Counted from the first letter of the stretch, positions 52,172-61,719 are shown. The stretch: DNA of 64,000 nucleotides from Pseudomonadota bacterium (GCA_018241725.1 JAFEDI010000031.1:98954-162953), one strand, 5' to 3'. Program-made: numbers and translations. The notes: generated by a model from the letters alone, not told the origin.

Positions 52172-52299
52172 TTAGCCTGCATCGAAACAATGGATGCCCG
52201 GCCTGCTGCTGAGGCCTGGCCGCGCGGGATGGACGGTCCGGTCTGGTGGCCCGGGTGCATGACCATCGAGCCCCGGGCTGCTGGACCTTTTCGAAGCGC

Positions 52300-53469
52300 A
52301 TGGACGTACTCGCGAACATCAACCTCTCCATCGCCGTGGCGATGACCGTGCTGAGCCTGTCGACGGTGGGTGGCGCCTGCGCCGTCATCGCCAAGGTCCG
52401 CCGTGCCAAGGAGGAGATGCGCCTCAGCAAGGAGTTTTTCCAGAGCACCTTCGATGCGGCGGCGGTCGGCATGGCGGTGGCTGACTTCGACGGGCGCTAC
52501 ATGAAGGTCAACCAGGCCATGTGCGAGTTCGTCGGTTATTCCGAGGCCGAACTGCTGGGCATGTCCTACCACGACATCACCCATCCCGACGACCTGGCGG
52601 ACAACGTCAGCGCGCGGGCCCTGATGCTCGATGGCAAGCTGCCCAAGTTCCAGATGGAAAAGCGCTACGTGCGCAAGGATGGCCGCGTGGTGTGGGCGCT
52701 GATGGTGGTGTCCGAGATCGTCGACAAGAATGGCCGGATGATTGCATCGGTGGGGCAGATGCTCGACATCGACTCCCAGAAGCAGGCCGAGCAAGCCCTG
52801 CTCGAATCCCGGCGGCAGTTGCGCGAGCTGTCCCACCACCAGAAGACCCTGCTGGAGCAGGAGCGCAAGCACATCGCCCGCGAGATCCACGACGAACTGG
52901 GCCAACGCCTGACCGCATTGAAGATGGACATCTCCCTGCTGCGCATCGGCTTCGGCCACAACCCCGAGCTGTTCCGCATGGCGGAGCGCATGCGCGAACT
53001 GGCCGAGGGCACCATCGATGTGGTGCGCCAGATCGCCAGCAACCTGCGTCCGGCAGCCCTCGACCTTGGCCTGGTGCCGGCCATCGAATGGTTGCTCGAC
53101 GATTTGCAGCGGCGCTCCGAGATCTGCTGCCGCCTGTATGTGGGCGACGACGAACTGACGATGGATGAGGCCCGCGCGACGGTGGTGTTCCGCCTCGTGC
53201 AGGAGTCCCTGACCAATATCGCCCGCCATGCCCGTGCCCGCCACGTGGAGGTGTCGCTGAAGCGGGAGAACGAACGCCTGCGCCTGAATGTCTCCGACGA
53301 CGGCTGCGGCTTCGACCCGCAGGCCGCCGACAAGCTGCGCAGCTTCGGCCTGCTCGGCATGCGCGAGCGGGTGCTGGCCCTTGAGGGAACGCTGGTCCTC
53401 GACAGCAGCCCGGGGCGGGGCACGACGGTGTCCATCGAGCTGCCGCTGGTGGCCGGGAGGGGCTCATGA
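52300..53469 (+). CDS. PAS-sensor histidine kinase, NarL-type partner
   Basis: A 389-aa kinase. One membrane helix (about residues 9-31) with a short N-terminal part is followed by a PAS domain (about 45-158, FQSTFDAAAVGMAVAD, YHDITHPDD). The HisKA_3 dimerisation motif has His197 (REIHDELGQRLT), and the HATPase domain has QESLTNIARHARA, SDDGCGFD and GLLGMRERV. It is the sensor of a NarL-type two-component pair: its stop overlaps the regulator start by 4 nt (ATGA). The ATG at 52300 (MDVLANINL) is preferred to a weaker ATG at 52246. Confidence 0.9.
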   Translation: MDVLANINLSIAVAMTVLSLSTVGGACAVIAKVRRAKEEMRLSKEFFQSTFDAAAVGMAVADFDGRYMKVNQAMCEFVGYSEAELLGMSYHDITHPDDLADNVSARALMLDGKLPKFQMEKRYVRKDGRVVWALMVVSEIVDKNGRMIASVGQMLDIDSQKQAEQALLESRRQLRELSHHQKTLLEQERKHIAREIHDELGQRLTALKMDISLLRIGFGHNPELFRMAERMRELAEGTIDVVRQIASNLRPAALDLGLVPAIEWLLDDLQRRSEICCRLYVGDDELTMDEARATVVFRLVQESLTNIARHARARHVEVSLKRENERLRLNVSDDGCGFDPQAADKLRSFGLLGMRERVLALEGTLVLDSSPGRGTTVSIELPLVAGRGS

Positions 53470-54098
53470 TCAGGCTGATGATCGCCGACGACCACGCCAT
53501 TGTGCGCAGCGGCCTCAAACAGATCATCGCGACGACCATCGACATTGCGGTGGTGGCCGAGGCGACCCGTGGCGAGGACATATTCGAGCAGTTGCAGCGT
53601 CTGTCGGTGGACTTGCTGCTGCTTGACATGTCGATGCCTGGTCTGGCCGGGCTGGACCTCATCGGCCGCCTGCAGATCGACTATCCGCGGCTGCCCCTGC
53701 TTGTCCTGTCGATGCACAACGAGGGGCAGATCGTGGCCCGCACGTTGCGTGCTGGCGCCAGTGGCTACATCACCAAGGACAGTGAGCCCGAGGTGCTGCT
53801 GGAAGGGGTCCGCAAGGTCGCCCATGGAGGCCGATTCATCGACCCGGCCCTGGTGGACCTGATGGCTATCGATCGCGGCCCTGCTCATTCCCTGGCCCAC
53901 GAGACCCTGTCCGAGCGGGAGCGCCAGGTACTCGAAGGCATCGCCAGCGGCCTCCCCCTCGGTGAGATCGCAGACCAGTTGCACCTCAGCCCGAAGACCG
54001 TCAGTACGCACAAGATGCGCCTGATGGAAAAGCTGCAGGTGGACAACAATGCCGACCTGATCCGCTATGCGATCCGCCACGGTCTGACCGTTGCTTGA
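53466..54098 (+). CDS. LuxR/NarL-family response regulator
   Basis: A 210-aa regulator. The receiver domain has the acidic pair ADDH and phosphorylated Asp54 (LLLDMSMPG). A GerE-type HTH follows (LSERERQVLEGIASGLPLGEIADQLHLSPKTVSTHKMRLMEKLQ). Its start overlaps the cognate kinase stop. Targets are unknown; neighbouring chemotaxis and c-di-GMP genes are candidates. Confidence 0.93.
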   Translation: MIRLMIADDHAIVRSGLKQIIATTIDIAVVAEATRGEDIFEQLQRLSVDLLLLDMSMPGLAGLDLIGRLQIDYPRLPLLVLSMHNEGQIVARTLRAGASGYITKDSEPEVLLEGVRKVAHGGRFIDPALVDLMAIDRGPAHSLAHETLSERERQVLEGIASGLPLGEIADQLHLSPKTVSTHKMRLMEKLQVDNNADLIRYAIRHGLTVA

Positions 54099-54147
54099 GC
54101 GGGTGGAAGGCCGTCTTCGGGGGCCGCCGAGGAGACTCTTGGCGAAT

Positions 54148-54180
54148 CAGGGTTTTCTGTGTGCGTTTCAGGAAAACCTG
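54148..54180. repeat. Inverted repeat between regulator and chemoreceptor genes
   Basis: CAGGGTTTTC (54148-54157) and GAAAACCTG (54172-54180) pair except for one bulged G around a 14-nt loop. It is not followed by T's. It may mark the promoter region or the 3' end of the two-component operon. Confidence 0.4.
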
Positions 54181-54357
54181 ACATACACCCCCATGAAAGA
54201 TTGCTATCGTCGGGCGCGAGGCCATCGAATTCATGGCTGACATGAATGCTGGGCGCCATACAAAAAACATAGCCCGTGCATCCTGCACAACAGCACGCGC
54301 CTCCCTGGTTACCGAGCCGCCAGATCGGTTGGAGGGCATACACACCAAAGACAACCC

Positions 54358-55980
54358 GTGAAGGTCAATCTGCCTGTTTCACAGACCGAAGTGCCATTTC
54401 CGACGGGGCGCTACCTGGTCTCCAAAACCGATCTGAAAGGCATCGTCACCCACGCCAACGATGCATTCGTCCACATCAGCGGCTTTCAACGCGACGAACT
54501 GCTCGGACGTTCCCACAATCTGGTCCGCCATCCGGACATGCCGCCGGAGGCTTTTGCCGACCTGTGGCGCACGGTGCAGAGCGGCCTGCCGTGGCACGGC
54601 GTGGTCAAGAACCGCTGCAAGAACGGCGATTACTATTGGGTCCGGGCGTTTGTCGTGCCGGTCCGCAAGAATGGCCAGACCGTGGGCTACATGTCGGTGC
54701 GCACCGAACCCGCCCGTGACGAGGTACGCGCCGCCGAGCAACTGTATGCCCAGGTCCGGGACAGCAAGGCACGCTTTCCAGGCGTCAATCCCGGCTTGTT
54801 GGGGCGCTTTTCCTTCAAGACCCGCTTGTGGGCCATAATGGGCTCCATGTCCATGTTGTCGGCAGGGATCCTGGTGGCGAGTACAACCGGCGAGCTGACG
54901 CCGGCGCGTACCGCCTTCGTCGGTACGTCGGCGGCGTTGTCCGCCCTCGTTTCGATTTTCGTCGGGGTCTATTTTTCGCTGCGCGTCGATCGTCCGCTGG
55001 CGAGGGTTGCCCGCTTCTTCGACCAGATCGCCGAGGGCAATCTGACCAACGACGTGGATGTCCGCCGCCGCGACGAAACGGGCCTGCTGTTCTGCCAACT
55101 GGGGGGAATGCAGGTCCATCTGCTGGCGATGCTCGACGACATCGCCACTGCGGCTGGTGCCATCGAGGTCCGCTGCCTGCAGCTCGACCGGCAGATGGGT
55201 CAGGTCGGCGACAAGTCGCTCCAGCAGTACGACAGCGCCAAGAGTGTGGCCGCGGCTACCGAAGAGCTCAGTGTGTCGGTGCGCGAGGTGGCTGGCAGCG
55301 CCGGGGATACCTCTGCCGCCGCCCAGCGTGCCCAGCAACTGATCGCCGACGGCAACGCGCGGATCGGCGAGACGGTGTCAATGACGCGCCGCGTGGTCGA
55401 GGCTGTGGGCCGATCGGGCGACACAATCCACACCTTGTCCGAGGCGATCCGCAAGATCGGTCACATCACCCAGGTCATCGGCGACGTGGCCGGCCAGACC
55501 AACCTGCTGGCCCTCAATGCGGCCATCGAGGCAGCGCGGGCCGGCGAACAGGGCCGTGGTTTCGCGGTGGTGGCCGACGAGGTGCGTACGCTGGCCGAGC
55601 GGACCGCCGCCAACTCCCGCGACATCGCCGCCACCGTGGCGGCGATCCAGTCCGTCACCGCCGAGGCAGTGGAGGCGATGGCTGTCGCCCGCGCGGAGGT
55701 CGAGGCGACCATCGCCTCCCTCGACGATGGGGCTGCCAGCCTGAGCGGCGTGACCCGGGCCGCCGACGAGGTGACGGGCATGTCCCGCAGCATTTCCGCC
55801 GCCACCGTGGAACAGACCCAGGCCAGCGAGGAGGTGGCCCGCAACATGGAACGCATCACCCAGCTCATTGACGACAACCTGCAGGCGTCCCACGACGCCA
55901 AGCGGGCGGCGGGCGAACTCCTCGCCACGTCGGGAAACCTCAAGGCCATGATTGGCGAGTTCAGAATTCACAAGGCGTGA
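54358..55980 (+). CDS. Aer-like chemoreceptor (PAS-HAMP-MCP signal domain)
   Basis: A 540-aa methyl-accepting-type protein. The N-terminal PAS domain (about 20-118) carries the Aer-type signature [16 protein letters not shown], which in Aer binds FAD and reports on redox state. Two membrane helices (about 157-175 and 186-208) are joined by a very short turn, so it has almost no periplasmic part. A HAMP domain follows, then a signalling tip with [35 protein letters not shown] start has no close ATG alternative. It lies 62 nt before a diiron sensor-type protein and a GGDEF-EAL protein. No CheA/CheW genes are in the window. Confidence 0.92.
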   Translation: MKVNLPVSQTEVPFPTGRYLVSKTDLKGIVTHANDAFVHISGFQRDELLGRSHNLVRHPDMPPEAFADLWRTVQSGLPWHGVVKNRCKNGDYYWVRAFVVPVRKNGQTVGYMSVRTEPARDEVRAAEQLYAQVRDSKARFPGVNPGLLGRFSFKTRLWAIMGSMSMLSAGILVASTTGELTPARTAFVGTSAALSALVSIFVGVYFSLRVDRPLARVARFFDQIAEGNLTNDVDVRRRDETGLLFCQLGGMQVHLLAMLDDIATAAGAIEVRCLQLDRQMGQVGDKSLQQYDSAKSVAAATEELSVSVREVAGSAGDTSAAAQRAQQLIADGNARIGETVSMTRRVVEAVGRSGDTIHTLSEAIRKIGHITQVIGDVAGQTNLLALNAAIEAARAGEQGRGFAVVADEVRTLAERTAANSRDIAATVAAIQSVTAEAVEAMAVARAEVEATIASLDDGAASLSGVTRAADEVTGMSRSISAATVEQTQASEEVARNMERITQLIDDNLQASHDAKRAAGELLATSGNLKAMIGEFRIHKA

Positions 55981-56042
55981 AGACGGCGAATCCCTCGCCA
56001 TACTCCGCCTGCGACAAGTACCGAAGGATCTTAGGAAGCAGC

Positions 56043-56813
56043 ATGCGCAACATCCCCTTGTTCAATACTGACGATCACAAATTCATCCTCCTGAATGAGA
56101 GCGAGCCGGGCGAAGAGGACGGCGTCCGTTCCAACCAGTATCTGGTCGTCCATGGCGACGACGGCGTGCTGCTCGATCCGGGCGGTTTCGGCGTGATGCC
56201 GCGTGTGCTGTCCGAGTTGCTGCGCTACGTGAGCCCGGACCGGCTGAAGGCGATCATGCTGTCCCACCAGGATCCCGATATCGTCGGCGGCCTGGCCACC
56301 TGGCTGGAGATCTCCGAGGCGCCGGTGTATGTGTCGAGCATCTGGATGCGCTTCCTGCCGCACTACGGCATCTCGTCGATGCGCCGCTTCATCGGGGTAC
56401 CCGATGAGGGCATGCCGGTCGAGCTGGCCGAAGGTTTCCGGCTGGAGCTGGTGCCGGCGCACTTCCTGCACTCGGAAGGGCAGATCAACGTTTACGACCC
56501 GATCTCGAAAGTACTGTTCACCGGCGACATCGGGGCGGCGATGATGCCCGACGGCGAAGATGAGCCCTATGTGGATGACTTCGCCAGCCACATGCAGTAC
56601 ATCGATGGTTTCCACCGCCGCTACATGGCATCCAACAAGGCGGCGCGCCTGTGGGTGGATGCGGTGTCGAAGCTCGACATCGACTTCATCGCGCCCCAGC
56701 ACGGCCCGATCTACCGGGGCGCCGCGGTGCCGGCCTTCCTCGACTGGTTCCGCGAACTGGAATGCGGCGTGGACCTGATGGTGGAGGCCGGGCGTTTCCG
56801 GAGAGTCACGTGA
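56043..56813 (+). CDS. Diiron metallo-beta-lactamase-fold protein (ODP/FprA-like)
   Basis: A 256-aa single-domain protein related to the diiron core of flavodiiron proteins. Likely metal ligands are His75, Asp77 and Asp79 (SHQDPDIVGG), His143 (HFLHSEG), Asp162 (FTGDIGA) and His220 (IAPQHGPIYRG). The spacings match the FDP pattern, although the His that follows HxExD in FDPs is Ile80 here. With no flavodoxin or rubredoxin domain, an oxygen-binding sensor (ODP) is more likely than an NO/O2 reductase. Its start has AGGA about 8 nt upstream. The gene overlaps the next by 4 nt and sits downstream of an Aer-like receptor. Confidence 0.85.
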   Translation: MRNIPLFNTDDHKFILLNESEPGEEDGVRSNQYLVVHGDDGVLLDPGGFGVMPRVLSELLRYVSPDRLKAIMLSHQDPDIVGGLATWLEISEAPVYVSSIWMRFLPHYGISSMRRFIGVPDEGMPVELAEGFRLELVPAHFLHSEGQINVYDPISKVLFTGDIGAAMMPDGEDEPYVDDFASHMQYIDGFHRRYMASNKAARLWVDAVSKLDIDFIAPQHGPIYRGAAVPAFLDWFRELECGVDLMVEAGRFRRVT

Positions 56814-59011
56814 ATCTGAGACCCAACCCATTGCTGGTCGTCCCGCAACGCCAGGAGGGCATGCGTCAGCGGGTGCTGGAAAGCTTCGCGGCCCTGTTCG
56901 AGAGCCAGACGCGCAGCAGCCTGTTTGCCGCCAGCATCACCGAGCTGACGCAGAGCGTGCGGGCGGAGATCCTGCAGGGGCTGCAGGCTTCCCTCGGGCA
57001 GATCGAAGGCCTGCCGATGAGCGAGGCCCAGCGTACCGACCTGACCCGTGGCCTGGACCGGGCGGTGGCTCGCTGCGAGCGCCTCGACAAGACCCTCGAA
57101 CTGCTGGTCGGCGAGCGCCGCCGGCAGCTCAGCAACAACTCCCGCGACCTGCAGCAGGTCATGCTGGAGTTCAACCGGGTCTCCAAGGACCTGGCCGGTA
57201 CGCTGATCGAGAAGGACCTGCTCGAACGCCAGAGCCGGGTGCTCGAAACCATCGTGCTGTCCCACGAGAAGGTGACTCAGTGGAAGGCCTTCGTGCAGGA
57301 GGTACTGCTCGGTTTCCACGCCTTCTTCCCCTTCGACGTCTTCTTCATCGCCTTCTCCGAAGACAACGCCCTGTCCCTGTACATCTACTACATGGGCGAA
57401 TACCCGGAGGAGGTGAAGACCTCGGCCCGCCACAAGCTGTCGCGGGACATGATCGAGCACCTCCAACTGCCGGCCGACGTGCCGCTGGACATCGAGGAAT
57501 TCCAGGTCGTCCGTAACCGCAACCGCAGGGCCGTCGATGCCAATAACATCCGCATGATCACCGTGCCGGTGCCGGACATGGATTCGTCCAACCTGTCAGG
57601 TCTGCTCGGCATCGCATACGCGTCCCTCGACAAGCTGACGCCGCAGGAAAGCAGCGTGATCCACTCCATCCTCGCCGTGATGGTGATGGTGGTCGGGTCC
57701 AGCAAGGCCCTCAGCCGCACGCTGTCGGAGCTCGAATACTATTCGACCCACGATCCGCTGACCGGCCTGCACAACCGGCGCTACTTCAACGAGATGCTCG
57801 GCTACGAGATCGGCCGTTCGGAGCGCCATACGCACGAGTTCTCGATCTTGATGCTCGATCTGGACGACTTCAAGGACGTCAACGACACCTATGGCCATCC
57901 GCGTGGCGACGCGGTGCTGCAGCAGGTCGCCGAGAAGATGCGCGCGGTGATGCGGCGCGGTGATCTGGCCACCCGCATCGGCGGTGACGAATTCGCGATC
58001 ATCCTCGTCGAGACCGGCTTGGACGGCGCGATGGTGGTGGCCGAGAAGCTGCGCACCGAACTGCGCCAGATGAGCTTCGAGGGCGATGACGGCAAGATCT
58101 TCCACGTCACCACCTCGATCGGCGTGGTGTCCTATCCGAAGGACGCCAACAGCCTGACCGACCTGATGGCCGGCGTGGACATCGGCCTGTACCGCGCCAA
58201 GGAACTCGGCAAGGACACCATCGGTACTTTCGAGTCGGTGAAGGACAGGGTCCATGCCAGCCGCCAGACCCGCGACTACGCCGAGAAACTGCGCCTGTCC
58301 CTGCGCGAGAAGCGCGTGGTGCCGTATTTCCAGACCATCTTCGACTGCCGCAGCGGCAAGCCCTTCGCCTACGAGACGCTGGCCCGCATCATCGAGCCCG
58401 ACGGCACCACGCTGTCGGCCGGTGCCTTCATCGAGACCATCGAGAAATATGGCCTCGGTCGCGACCTCGACCGGACCATCATCGAGCAGGCCTTCACCGC
58501 GGCGCGGGAACGCCTGGACACCCCCGGCACGCCGCCGTTCCGCCTGTTCATCAACCTGTCCGCGCAGGAGATCCAGGGGCGTGGCATCCTCGGCTACGCC
58601 GAGATGCTGTGCGCGCAGCTGGACATTCCGCCCAATGTCATCGTCTTCGAGATCCTCGAACGGGATGCCATCGGCGACATGACCCACATGCGCAAATTCC
58701 TAAGCGACCTGCGCAGGAAGGGTTTCCTGTTCGCGCTGGACGATTTCGGCAGCGGCTACAACTCCTTCCACTACCTGCGCGAGCTGACCTTCGACTACGT
58801 GAAGATCGACGGCGCCTTCGTGAAGAACATCGTCAAGTCGAAGGTGGACCGCACCCTGGTCCGCAACCTCACGCGCCTGTGTCAGGAACTCGGCATCCTC
58901 ACCATCGCCGAGTTCGTCGAATCAGAAGAGATCCTCGAAGAGCTGCGCGGCATGGGCGTGGATTATGCCCAGGGTTTCCACCTGGGCATGCCGGTCTCGA
59001 AAATGGCCTGA
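56810..59011 (+). CDS. Diguanylate cyclase/phosphodiesterase (GGDEF-EAL)
   Basis: A 733-aa soluble protein. The N-terminal 150 residues are helical (coiled-coil-like) and unrecognised. A GAF-like region follows (about 155-305, FHAFFPFDVFFIAFSEDNALSL). The GGDEF motif is intact at residues 391-395 (IGGDEFAII). The EAL domain reads ETL at 522-524 instead of EAL but keeps NLSAQEIQ, DDFGSGYNSFHYL, VKIDGAFV, AEFVES and QGFHLGMP. Both synthesis and breakdown of c-di-GMP are possible; which prevails is unknown. The GTG start overlaps the ODP-like gene stop by 4 nt. The ODP-like protein may be its oxygen-sensing input. Confidence 0.92.
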   Translation: MNLRPNPLLVVPQRQEGMRQRVLESFAALFESQTRSSLFAASITELTQSVRAEILQGLQASLGQIEGLPMSEAQRTDLTRGLDRAVARCERLDKTLELLVGERRRQLSNNSRDLQQVMLEFNRVSKDLAGTLIEKDLLERQSRVLETIVLSHEKVTQWKAFVQEVLLGFHAFFPFDVFFIAFSEDNALSLYIYYMGEYPEEVKTSARHKLSRDMIEHLQLPADVPLDIEEFQVVRNRNRRAVDANNIRMITVPVPDMDSSNLSGLLGIAYASLDKLTPQESSVIHSILAVMVMVVGSSKALSRTLSELEYYSTHDPLTGLHNRRYFNEMLGYEIGRSERHTHEFSILMLDLDDFKDVNDTYGHPRGDAVLQQVAEKMRAVMRRGDLATRIGGDEFAIILVETGLDGAMVVAEKLRTELRQMSFEGDDGKIFHVTTSIGVVSYPKDANSLTDLMAGVDIGLYRAKELGKDTIGTFESVKDRVHASRQTRDYAEKLRLSLREKRVVPYFQTIFDCRSGKPFAYETLARIIEPDGTTLSAGAFIETIEKYGLGRDLDRTIIEQAFTAARERLDTPGTPPFRLFINLSAQEIQGRGILGYAEMLCAQLDIPPNVIVFEILERDAIGDMTHMRKFLSDLRRKGFLFALDDFGSGYNSFHYLRELTFDYVKIDGAFVKNIVKSKVDRTLVRNLTRLCQELGILTIAEFVESEEILEELRGMGVDYAQGFHLGMPVSKMA

Positions 59012-59032
59012 CGCCGCCCGCCGGGCGGCGCC

Positions 59033-59968
59033 TCAACTGCCCGGCTTGATCTGCTTGCCGCAGTCGGCGAGCAGGCGGCGGATCCAGCGGTGAGCCGGCG
59101 ACAGGTGGTTGCGCTCGTGCCACAGTTGGTAGAAGCGCATCGCCGGAAAGGGGATCGGCGAGGGCAGGATCACCAGCGGCAGCAGGTCGGCATAGAACTG
59201 CGCGAAATGCCGCGTGGTGGTGAACACCAGATCGCTGTGCTGCAGCAGGTAGGGCGCCATCGTGAAGGACTGCACCACCACCCGTTCGTCCCGGTTCAGG
59301 CGGTGCGTCGCCAGCACCGTGTCGATGACGCCGCGCTGGCTCATCGAATAGGGCATCGGCACCACATGCACCGCCCGCTGGTAGTCGTCGGCGGTGAATC
59401 CCTTGCGGGCCAGCGGATGACCGGCCCCCACCAGGCACACAATCTCGTCCTCCAGCAGCATCGACAGGTGCATGCGGTGGGGTGGCTCCGGCCAGTTGCC
59501 GATCACCACGTCCAGATCCCCCTCGGCGAGGGAACGCTCGAAATCGAAGTTCGGCCCCAGCGATTGCAGGCTCAGGCGCAGGTGCGGGGCTTCCTTGCGG
59601 ATCCGCTCGACCACGCTTGAAATGAACATCGGCGCCAGATAGTCCGGCGCGCCGACGCGGAATTCGTAACGGCTGGTCTGCGGTTCGAAGGATTCCGGTG
59701 CGAAGGTCATCCGGTCGATCTCCGCCAGCGCGCCCTTGGCGTGGGACAGCAGCGCCAGTGCCCGCTCGGTGGGCACCATGCCGCTCTTCTCCCGTACCAG
59801 CAGCGGGTCGCCGAGGATCGTGCGGAGGCGCTTCAGTGCCAGGCTCACCGCCGGCTGGGACTGGTTCAGGCGCAGCGCCGTGCGCGACACGCTGCGCTCG
59901 GTGATCAGCAGGCAGAAGATCCGCAGCAGATAGGTGTCGAGCTGGTCGTCGCTTCGTCGGGTGCTCAT
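59033..59968 (-). CDS. LysR-family regulator of urate catabolism
   Basis: A 311-aa regulator with a winged helix (CLLITERSVSRTALRLNQSQPAVSLALKRLRTIL) and an effector domain (FRVGAPDYLAPMFISSVVERIRKE onwards). It is divergent from uraH-puuD-uraD-puuE and separated by a 120-nt intergenic region with an AT-rich palindrome. The position implies local control of urate breakdown. The inducer is not stated by sequence; urate or an intermediate is plausible. Confidence 0.88.
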   Translation of the reverse strand: MSTRRSDDQLDTYLLRIFCLLITERSVSRTALRLNQSQPAVSLALKRLRTILGDPLLVREKSGMVPTERALALLSHAKGALAEIDRMTFAPESFEPQTSRYEFRVGAPDYLAPMFISSVVERIRKEAPHLRLSLQSLGPNFDFERSLAEGDLDVVIGNWPEPPHRMHLSMLLEDEIVCLVGAGHPLARKGFTADDYQRAVHVVPMPYSMSQRGVIDTVLATHRLNRDERVVVQSFTMAPYLLQHSDLVFTTTRHFAQFYADLLPLVILPSPIPFPAMRFYQLWHERNHLSPAHRWIRRLLADCGKQIKPGS

Positions 59969-60004
59969 GGGGACGGGGGCAGGAAGATATTGAAAAGTAT
60001 ATAT

Positions 60005-60016
60005 AGCTTATAAGCT
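60005..60016. promoter_or_regulatory. AT-rich palindrome in the LysR/uraH divergent promoter
   Basis: AGCTTATAAGCT (60005-60016) is a perfect 12-bp palindrome within a longer AT-rich near-palindrome (ATAT flanks on both sides). It contrasts with the GC-rich surroundings and is a likely LysR operator controlling both directions. Confidence 0.5.
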
Positions 60017-60091
60017 TATATCCATTTCCTTAATCCCGGCCCGCTCTAAACTGCACAGCACACCCCCACACCAACAACCGGAGACACAAGC

Positions 60092-60442
60092 ATGGGACGC
60101 CTTACCACTCACGTGCTGGACACCGCCAGCGGCAAGCCGGGCACCGGCATCGCCGTGACCCTCTACCGCCTGGACGGCGGCCGCCGCGAGATCCGCCGCG
60201 AGGTCACCAACCATGACGGCCGCTGCGACAGCCCGCTGCTCGACGGCGAGGCCTTCGAGCGCGGCAGCTACGAGCTCGTCTTCGCCGCCGGCGACTACTT
60301 CCGTGCCCAGGGCCAGGCCCTGCCGGAACCCCTGTTCGTGGATGAAGTGGTGCTGCGTTTCGGCATCGCTGACCCGGCCCAGCACTACCACGTGCCGCTG
60401 CTGGTGTCCCCGTGGAGCTACTCCACCTACCGCGGCAGCTGA
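60092..60442 (+). CDS. uraH: 5-Hydroxyisourate hydrolase
   Basis: A 116-aa transthyretin-fold enzyme that hydrolyses 5-hydroxyisourate, the product of urate oxidation, to OHCU. N-terminal LTTHVLDTASGKPG and the C-terminal YRGS tetrapeptide, hallmarks of the family, are both present. GGAG lies 8 nt upstream. It is first in the urate operon. Confidence 0.96.
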   Translation: MGRLTTHVLDTASGKPGTGIAVTLYRLDGGRREIRREVTNHDGRCDSPLLDGEAFERGSYELVFAAGDYFRAQGQALPEPLFVDEVVLRFGIADPAQHYHVPLLVSPWSYSTYRGS

Positions 60443-60482
60443 GCCCGGCCCCGCTCCGTTTCGCACGAGAGACTGAAGAAAC

Positions 60483-61676
60483 ATGGAAACCTATCTCCTC
60501 GACTGGGCCAACCTGCTACTGCGCTGGCTCCACCTGATCACCGGCATCGCCTGGATCGGCGCGTCGTTCTACTTCGTGATGCTCGACAATTCCCTGCGTC
60601 CGCCGAAGAAACCCGAGGACGCCAAGCGCGGCGTGTTCGGCGAGCTGTGGGCGGTGCATGGCGGCGGCTTCTACTGCAGCCAGAAATTCCTCACCGGCCC
60701 GCAGGGCGAGCCGCTGACCCACGACCTCCACTGGTCCAAGTGGGAGGCCTACACCACCTGGCTGTCGGGCATGAGCCTGCTGGCGGTGGTGTACTGGATC
60801 GGCGCCTCCAGCTATCTGATCGACGCCAAGGTCATGGCGCTGACGCCGCCCGCCGCGGTGGGGATTTCCATCGTCTTCCTGGCCAGCGGCTGGGTGGTGT
60901 ATGACCTGCTGTGCCGCAACCTGATGGGCCGCGACGGCCTGCTGGCGGTGCTGCTGTTCGGCTTCGTGGTGCTGGCCGACTGGCTGCTGCACCACCTGTT
61001 CTCGGCCCGCGGCGCCTACATGCATGTGGGTGCAATGCTCGGCACGATGATGGTGGCCAACGTGTTCATCCACATCATCCCCGGCCAGAAGCGCATGGTC
61101 GAGCAGATCCGCGCCGGCCAGCCGGTGGATTCGCGCCCCGGCCAGATCGGCAAGCAGCGTTCGGTGCACAACACCTATTTCACGCTGCCGGTGCTGTTCG
61201 TGATGATCAGCAACCACTACCCGATGACCTATTCCCACCCCAACGGCTGGCTGGTGCTGGTGGTCATGATGCTGGCCGGCGTGCTGATCCGTCAGTTCTT
61301 CGTGCTGCGCCACCGGGGTCAGGTGAAGTGGTGGCTGCCCGCCGCCGGTGTCGCGCTGCTGGTCCTGCTGATGGTGCTGATGGCCCCCGCCCCGGTGAAG
61401 AGCGATGGCGAGAAGGTGAGCTTTTCTGCCGTCAAGCATGTGGTCGATACCCGCTGCATTGCCTGCCATGCCGAGCATCCGACCCAGGCCGGTTTTGCCC
61501 AGCCGCCGAAGGGTGTGGTGCTGCAGAGCGCCGAAGGCATCGGTCAGCACGCCGCCAAGATGGCCGAGACGGTGGCCAGCGGCTACATGCCCCTCGGCAA
61601 CCTGACCGGCATCACCGATGCCGAGCGCCAGCTGATCGCCCGCTGGTACGCCCAGGGCGCCAGGCTCGCCGACTGA
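60483..61676 (+). CDS. puuD: Urate hydroxylase PuuD (membrane-bound urate oxidase)
   Basis: A 397-aa inner-membrane protein with about eight helices and a C-terminal soluble cytochrome c domain with CxxCH at 325-329 (CIACH). PuuD oxidises urate to 5-hydroxyisourate and passes electrons to the respiratory chain instead of making H2O2, unlike cofactor-free UaZ/Uox. Conserved HGGGFYCSQKF and PMTYSHPNGW segments support the family. It sits between uraH and uraD, the next pathway steps. Confidence 0.95.
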   Translation: METYLLDWANLLLRWLHLITGIAWIGASFYFVMLDNSLRPPKKPEDAKRGVFGELWAVHGGGFYCSQKFLTGPQGEPLTHDLHWSKWEAYTTWLSGMSLLAVVYWIGASSYLIDAKVMALTPPAAVGISIVFLASGWVVYDLLCRNLMGRDGLLAVLLFGFVVLADWLLHHLFSARGAYMHVGAMLGTMMVANVFIHIIPGQKRMVEQIRAGQPVDSRPGQIGKQRSVHNTYFTLPVLFVMISNHYPMTYSHPNGWLVLVVMMLAGVLIRQFFVLRHRGQVKWWLPAAGVALLVLLMVLMAPAPVKSDGEKVSFSAVKHVVDTRCIACHAEHPTQAGFAQPPKGVVLQSAEGIGQHAAKMAETVASGYMPLGNLTGITDAERQLIARWYAQGARLAD

Positions 61677-61719
61677 GATCCCGCCCCCGACCCCAGCACG
61701 ACCTTGAGGACTTGAAAAA

